A DNA stretch of 64,000 nt from Gottfriedia sp049568075. Its GTDB lineage: Bacteria; Bacillota; Bacilli; Bacillales; Bacillaceae_G. Below, one piece after another: positions 60,543-64,000 of this stretch. Within the stretch, counting starts at the first letter, position 1; every line of letters begins with the position of its first letter. The translations under genes and the position numbers were made by a program. The notes below the pieces were generated by a model, which saw only the letters and a list, made by a program, of their open reading frames with translations, made no database searches and was not told where the DNA came from. The DNA lies in the NCBI GenBank assembly GCA_049568075.1, contig CP144911.1; one strand, 5' to 3'.

Positions 60543-61301
60543 ATGGCAGGAAGATTTGAAGGTAGAGTAGCCTTTGTAACAGGTGGTAGTCGAGGAATTG
60601 GAAAGGGAATTGTCGAATTATTTGCAAATGAAGGAGCAAAAGTAGCCATTATTGATGTGAATGAAGAAGCACTTTCACAAACTGCTTCAGAATTTAAGCA
60701 GTATGAAATATACACTAAAGTTGCAAACGTTACTAAAGCCAATGAAGTTGAAACTGCTATGAAAGAGGTACATGATACGTTTGGTTCAATAGATATTGTA
60801 GTCAATAACGCCGGTGTTATTCGTGATAATTTAATATTTAAAATGACAGACTCAGATTGGGATACTGTTATGGATGTTCACTTGAAAGGTTCTTTTAATG
60901 TTGCACGTGTTGCACAAGCCTATATGGTTAAACAAAAATATGGAAGAATCATTAATATTTCTTCAACATCTGCACTTGGGAACCGTGGCCAATCTAACTA
61001 TGCAACTGCAAAGGCTGGATTACAAGGTCTAACGAAAACCCTTGCAATTGAACTTGGTAAATATGGAATCACTTCTAATGCTGTAGCGCCAGGGTTTATT
61101 GAAACTGAAATGACGAAAGAAACAGCAAATCGAATCGGTATTACGTTTGAACAGCTTGTTGAAGCAAGCTTAAGCCAAATACCAGCCGGAAGAACAGGTA
61201 AACCAGAGGATATTGCAAATGCTGTTGCATTCTTTGCCGAAGAAAAGTCTTCCTATGTAAATGGGCAAGTTTTATATGTTGCAGGTGGACCTAAAGCTTA
61301 A
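60543..61301 (+). CDS. SDR-family 3-oxoacyl reductase/3-hydroxyacyl-CoA dehydrogenase
   Basis: A 252-residue FabG-like short-chain dehydrogenase: VTGGSRGIGKGI (about 11-22), NNAGVIRDNLIFKMTDSDW, Ser in ISSTSALGN, and YATAKAG with Tyr/Lys. The NNAGVxRD pattern is close to FabG and 3-hydroxyacyl-CoA dehydrogenases of side-chain degradation. The ATG at 60543 is eight bases after GGGAG. Followed in the operon by two MaoC-type hydratases. Confidence 0.9.
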   Translation: MAGRFEGRVAFVTGGSRGIGKGIVELFANEGAKVAIIDVNEEALSQTASEFKQYEIYTKVANVTKANEVETAMKEVHDTFGSIDIVVNNAGVIRDNLIFKMTDSDWDTVMDVHLKGSFNVARVAQAYMVKQKYGRIINISSTSALGNRGQSNYATAKAGLQGLTKTLAIELGKYGITSNAVAPGFIETEMTKETANRIGITFEQLVEASLSQIPAGRTGKPEDIANAVAFFAEEKSSYVNGQVLYVAGGPKA

Positions 61302-61319
61302 AAAAATGAGGTGAATTTA

Positions 61320-61769
61320 ATGTTTAAATCGTTTATTGGTAAACGCTCTAAATCAGTCAAAAATACTGTAGAACGTGGTGCTGTGAAAAAATTTGCTGAA
61401 GCAATTGGGGATTTACATCCAATTTATGTTGATGAGGAATTCGGAAAACAAACTAGATATGGACAAAATATTGCTCCAACAACATTTCCTAGAGTATTTG
61501 AGTATGGAAAAATAGAGAATTTTAACTTACCTAATGTTGGGCTAATTCATGGTGAGCAAACATTTGAATATAAAAGGCCACTTTTAGTTGGAGAAACCAT
61601 TAATTGTTATACAGAGATAAAGGACTATTATGAAAAACGCGGTGGGCATGGATTTATGGGCTTTCTAGTACTGTCAGATAACGGAGAAGATCAAGCAGGC
61701 AATATTATTTTTACTACTAAATCAGTTGTTATTATAACTGAAGAGGTTAGGAAGGTGTTAACGGTATGA
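61320..61769 (+). CDS. MaoC-like dehydratase, N-terminal (FAS1_DH) type
   Basis: A 149-residue hotdog protein with VKKFAEAIGDLHPIYVDEEF and YKRPLLVGETINCYTEIKDY, which resemble the N-terminal half of double-hotdog hydratases. This type often lacks catalytic residues and pairs with an active partner; the partner here is the next gene, which overlaps by four bases (ATGA). GAGGTGAATTTA precedes the ATG at 61320. Together they probably form a heteromeric enoyl-CoA hydratase. Confidence 0.85.
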   Translation: MFKSFIGKRSKSVKNTVERGAVKKFAEAIGDLHPIYVDEEFGKQTRYGQNIAPTTFPRVFEYGKIENFNLPNVGLIHGEQTFEYKRPLLVGETINCYTEIKDYYEKRGGHGFMGFLVLSDNGEDQAGNIIFTTKSVVIITEEVRKVLTV

Positions 61770-62170
61770 CGGTTTTATTAGATTTACATATTGGCGACTC
61801 GTTAAAACCAGTCATACTTGAACCAGTAACTCGAATTGATTTAATAAAATACGCGGGAGCATCAGGTGATTACAATCCTATTCATACAATTGATGAAGAA
61901 GCAAAGAAAGCTGGTTTACCTGGGATTATTGCACATGGCATGTGGACAATGGGGAATTTAGCGAAGCTTTTTTCAGATTATTTAGAAGTCGGATTTATTG
62001 AGAATTACTCAATAAGATTTAAAAATATGGTATTTCTAAATGATGTCATCACATTAAATTCTACACTTGATAAAGTGGATGAAAACAACCTACATTTTAA
62101 AGTAAACGCAAAGAACCAGAACGATGTAACAGTTATTACTGGTAAAATTTTATTTAAATTATATGAATGA
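61766..62170 (+). CDS. MaoC-like enoyl-CoA hydratase, catalytic subunit type
   Basis: A 134-residue R-specific hydratase-like hotdog protein. The hydratase motif is YAGASGDYNPIHTIDEEAKK (about 29-48), with the catalytic Asp/His of the DxNPIH pattern, then GIIAHGMWTMG. The ATG overlaps the upstream MaoC-like gene. Last gene of the acyl-CoA cluster. Confidence 0.9.
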   Translation: MTVLLDLHIGDSLKPVILEPVTRIDLIKYAGASGDYNPIHTIDEEAKKAGLPGIIAHGMWTMGNLAKLFSDYLEVGFIENYSIRFKNMVFLNDVITLNSTLDKVDENNLHFKVNAKNQNDVTVITGKILFKLYE

Positions 62171-62184
62171 TACTGATTCTAATT

Positions 62185-62210
62185 GGGACTTCTAAAAGGA
62201 GTCCCTTTTG
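62185..62210 (+). terminator. terminator of the acyl-CoA cluster
   Basis: GGGACT/AGTCCC stem with a 9-base loop and TTTTG after it, 14 bases past the last stop. Confidence 0.75.
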
Positions 62211-62312
62211 TATTTTACAATTTCAACTTGTATAAATGTTAATTTTACATTAAATAGGATTTGGATACAGTAGATTTACACATAATATTAAAAAACGAAA
62301 TAGGTGAGAAAA

Positions 62313-63185
62313 ATGGATCTTTCATTTGATAAATTATTAGAGCAATTTGATTTGAAAAAAAATGAACACCAAAAAAATTTGCATAAGGTTAACAAAAGAA
62401 TAGATGAAATAGAATCTCATATGGAAGAAATTAAAAAGCAATTACATAATTTTGACCATCAAATTGTTAATATAGAAAAAGAATTAAAAACTACACTATC
62501 AATGATTAGCAGTGAAACTGAATCAAGCTCACATTACAATATAGATCATAATAATGGACATCACGAGCAAAACGAGCATCATGAACAACATGAGCAAAAC
62601 AGACATCAAAAGCATCACAAAGGTCATGAACACCATCCTGATCATCCTAATTGGGCTGAAAATTTAATGCATAATGTGGAAGAATTTTCAGCAAGTATAT
62701 TTGAACCAAAGCATGAAGGTCATAAAGAGCATCATGAACATCATGAACAGAAAGAACATCATGAGTATGAACACTATCAACAACAACACCATCAACAACA
62801 ACAAGAGCAACAAGAACATGAACATTTCGAGGAAAAGCAACATAACTCTAGAGTAGCTAATAGGAAAAAGTATAATAATCAAAATACAGAAAATATAAAC
62901 CAGTATTCTGCAAGTACAATGGACGAAAGTCTATTGAGCGGCATAGCAACTGGATTAACGAGTTTTAATGAAAAAAATTATTCGGAATTAACATCTGATT
63001 TCACAAATCATAATGAAGAACAACACCAACATAACAACCATGGTAACGTCTCTAATGAAAAGAAGACATCTGAACAATTATTAGAAACGGATTTTTCTGA
63101 TTTATCAATTGATGATTGGGAGGACTCTACTACCAACTTATCGATGTCAGAATGGTTTGAAGTTGATCCTAATGAAAAAAGATAG
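62313..63185 (+). CDS. histidine-rich coiled-coil protein of unknown function
   Basis: 290 residues in three parts. Residues about 1-72 form a charged coiled coil (FDKLLEQFDLKKNEHQKNLH.. VNIEKELKTTLSMIS). Residues about 80-185 are dominated by His, Glu and Gln, with strings such as HHEQNEHHEQHEQNRHQKHH and EHHEHHEQKEHHEYEHY, interrupted by PDHPNWAENLMHNVEEF. The acidic C-terminal part ends LSIDDWEDSTTNLSMSEWFE. No signal peptide or transmembrane helix. TAGGTGAGAAAA precedes the ATG. Metal binding or a spore coat/structural role is plausible; I recognise no family. Confidence 0.75.
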   Translation: MDLSFDKLLEQFDLKKNEHQKNLHKVNKRIDEIESHMEEIKKQLHNFDHQIVNIEKELKTTLSMISSETESSSHYNIDHNNGHHEQNEHHEQHEQNRHQKHHKGHEHHPDHPNWAENLMHNVEEFSASIFEPKHEGHKEHHEHHEQKEHHEYEHYQQQHHQQQQEQQEHEHFEEKQHNSRVANRKKYNNQNTENINQYSASTMDESLLSGIATGLTSFNEKNYSELTSDFTNHNEEQHQHNNHGNVSNEKKTSEQLLETDFSDLSIDDWEDSTTNLSMSEWFEVDPNEKR

Positions 63186-63303
63186 TATTAGTTGTTTAAC
63201 TCTTGAAAATGGGAGCGCTAAGTCTTAATCTATTCGATACATTAGGTAAATAGATGATATTCAACAAAATGGAGTTATTTGAAAAAAATATTTGCAACTG
63301 GGC

Positions 63304-63345
63304 AAATGCATTACTTCAAAAAAGTGAAGTAATGCATTTTTGCTT
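63304..63345 (+). terminator. terminator of the His-rich gene
   Basis: AAATGCATTACTTC and GAAGTAATGCATTT form a 14-bp perfect stem with an 8-base loop and a T-rich tail. The remaining bases to 63560 hold only an unassigned upstream region. Confidence 0.9.
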
Positions 63346-63560
63346 TTTAGAGGAAATACACTCTGATTTGGTGAATTTATCAAGAAAATACAACTAATTA
63401 TGTATTTTTGAGCTATGATGGTACATAAAGATATAAAATTGAGAATATATAGAGAGTTAATATAGTGGGGGCGATAAAGTTATTCTAGTAGGCTATTTTG
63501 GTCCCAGTATAAGCTTTGTGAAAATTTGTGATTTGAATAAGAAAATAGATAGGAGTTAAT

Positions 63561-64000
63561 ATGTCTAAGAAAACAATAGTATTTACAGGTGGTGGCTCTG
63601 CGGGGCATGTAACACCAAATATCGCAATTATTAATGAGTTAAATAAAAATGATTGGGATATCCATTATATTGGATCTAAAAAAGGAATTGAAAAGGAACT
63701 AATAAATAAAATTGAATTACCTTATTACGGGATTTCGAGCGGAAAATTAAGACGATATATAGATTTTGAAAATATTATTGATATGTTTCGAGTAATAAAA
63801 GGATGTCTTGACGCTAGAAGAGCATTAAAAAAAATTAAGCCGAGTTTAGTTTTTTCAAAGGGTGGCTTTGTTTCTGTACCAGTAATCATTGCCGCTAGCA
63901 CATTGAAAATTCCAATTTTTATACATGAAAGTGATATGACACCAGGACTTGCAAATAAAATTTCCCAGCGATTTGCTACAAAAATTTTCACTTCTTTTGA
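63561..64000 (+). CDS. murG: MurG-like UDP-GlcNAc transferase (partial, 5' end)
   Basis: The first 146 codons of a GT28 glycosyltransferase that adds GlcNAc to lipid I, at the inner face of the membrane. The N-terminal glycine loop is FTGGGSAGHVTPNIAI (about 7-22); later segments are YIGSKKGIEKELI, VFSKGGFVSVPV and IHESDMTPGLANK. The GGGSAGHVTPN form is that of MurG paralogues outside the division cluster in Bacillus (the other form is GGTGGHIYPA). GATAGGAGTTAAT precedes the ATG. The gene runs off the window. Confidence 0.92.
   Translation, partial: MSKKTIVFTGGGSAGHVTPNIAIINELNKNDWDIHYIGSKKGIEKELINKIELPYYGISSGKLRRYIDFENIIDMFRVIKGCLDARRALKKIKPSLVFSKGGFVSVPVIIAASTLKIPIFIHESDMTPGLANKISQRFATKIFTSF

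Noticed and set aside
62674..62882. ORFs on both strands inside the His-rich gene
   Set aside because: They arise from repetitive CATGAA/CAACAA codons in other frames; low-complexity Met/Ile/Asn or Leu/Met products.

Overview
The window is low-GC, Gram-positive DNA from an aerobic, probably spore-forming member of the Bacillaceae. Three things point there: strong AAGGAGG-type ribosome binding sites; T-box leaders in front of two aminoacyl-tRNA synthetase genes; and the gene order yneP - plsY - (insert) - yneT - parE - parC, which recalls the Bacillus subtilis yne/par region. A single-chain GlyRS and a Thermus/eukaryote-type IleRS suggest a lineage nearer the B. cereus/Gottfriedia/Priestia side than B. 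subtilis itself. The species assignment is inference. No rRNA, tRNA, CRISPR array or prophage was seen.

Layout. 0-11 kb: 5' end of an SPFH membrane protein (minus strand), a thioesterase, plsY, a two-component system directly followed by an HtrA-type protease, yneT between two inverted copies of a dispersed repeat, then parE-parC. 11-17 kb: a complete branched-chain amino acid ABC importer (livKHMGF) with its own promoter, a CodY-like box and an internal terminator. 17-26 kb: a 21-bp-period repeat array, T-box/glyS, a Bax-inhibitor-like membrane protein, small proteins, corA and T-box/ileS2. 25.7-31 kb: a decayed stretch with an IS3-family element (1440 bp, 3-bp target duplication, amber-mutated OrfB), a membrane-anchored DJ-1/PfpI protein with a CsoR-type palindrome upstream, a truncated amine oxidase and other remnants. 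Nearly identical terminator hairpins flank this stretch.

31-49 kb is a mosaic of accessory genes: LysE exporters with MocR or AraC regulators, P450, GNAT, HAD, MFS efflux, cold-shock protein, HIT, DUF2441, DoxX under a Fur-like box, DUF421, EamA/Lrp, and a second membrane-bound trypsin-like protease. A family of short palindromic/terminator repeats is scattered between them.

49.7-62.2 kb is the most interesting part: fourteen co-directional genes for an acyl-CoA catabolic pathway. They encode an acyl-CoA ligase, two acyl-CoA dehydrogenases, three short-chain dehydrogenases, enoyl-CoA hydratase, two MaoC-type hydratases, a quinone-reductase-like enzyme, a thioesterase, an ACAD10/11-type kinase, a ComB-like phosphatase and a TetR regulator. 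Two near-identical 18-bp palindromes, one just after the first promoter and one just after tetR, suggest one regulon. The kinase together with an ACAD11-like dehydrogenase resembles the phospho-acyl-CoA route used for 4-hydroxy acids and levulinate.

The window ends with a histidine-rich coiled-coil protein of unknown function and the 5' part of a murG-like gene.
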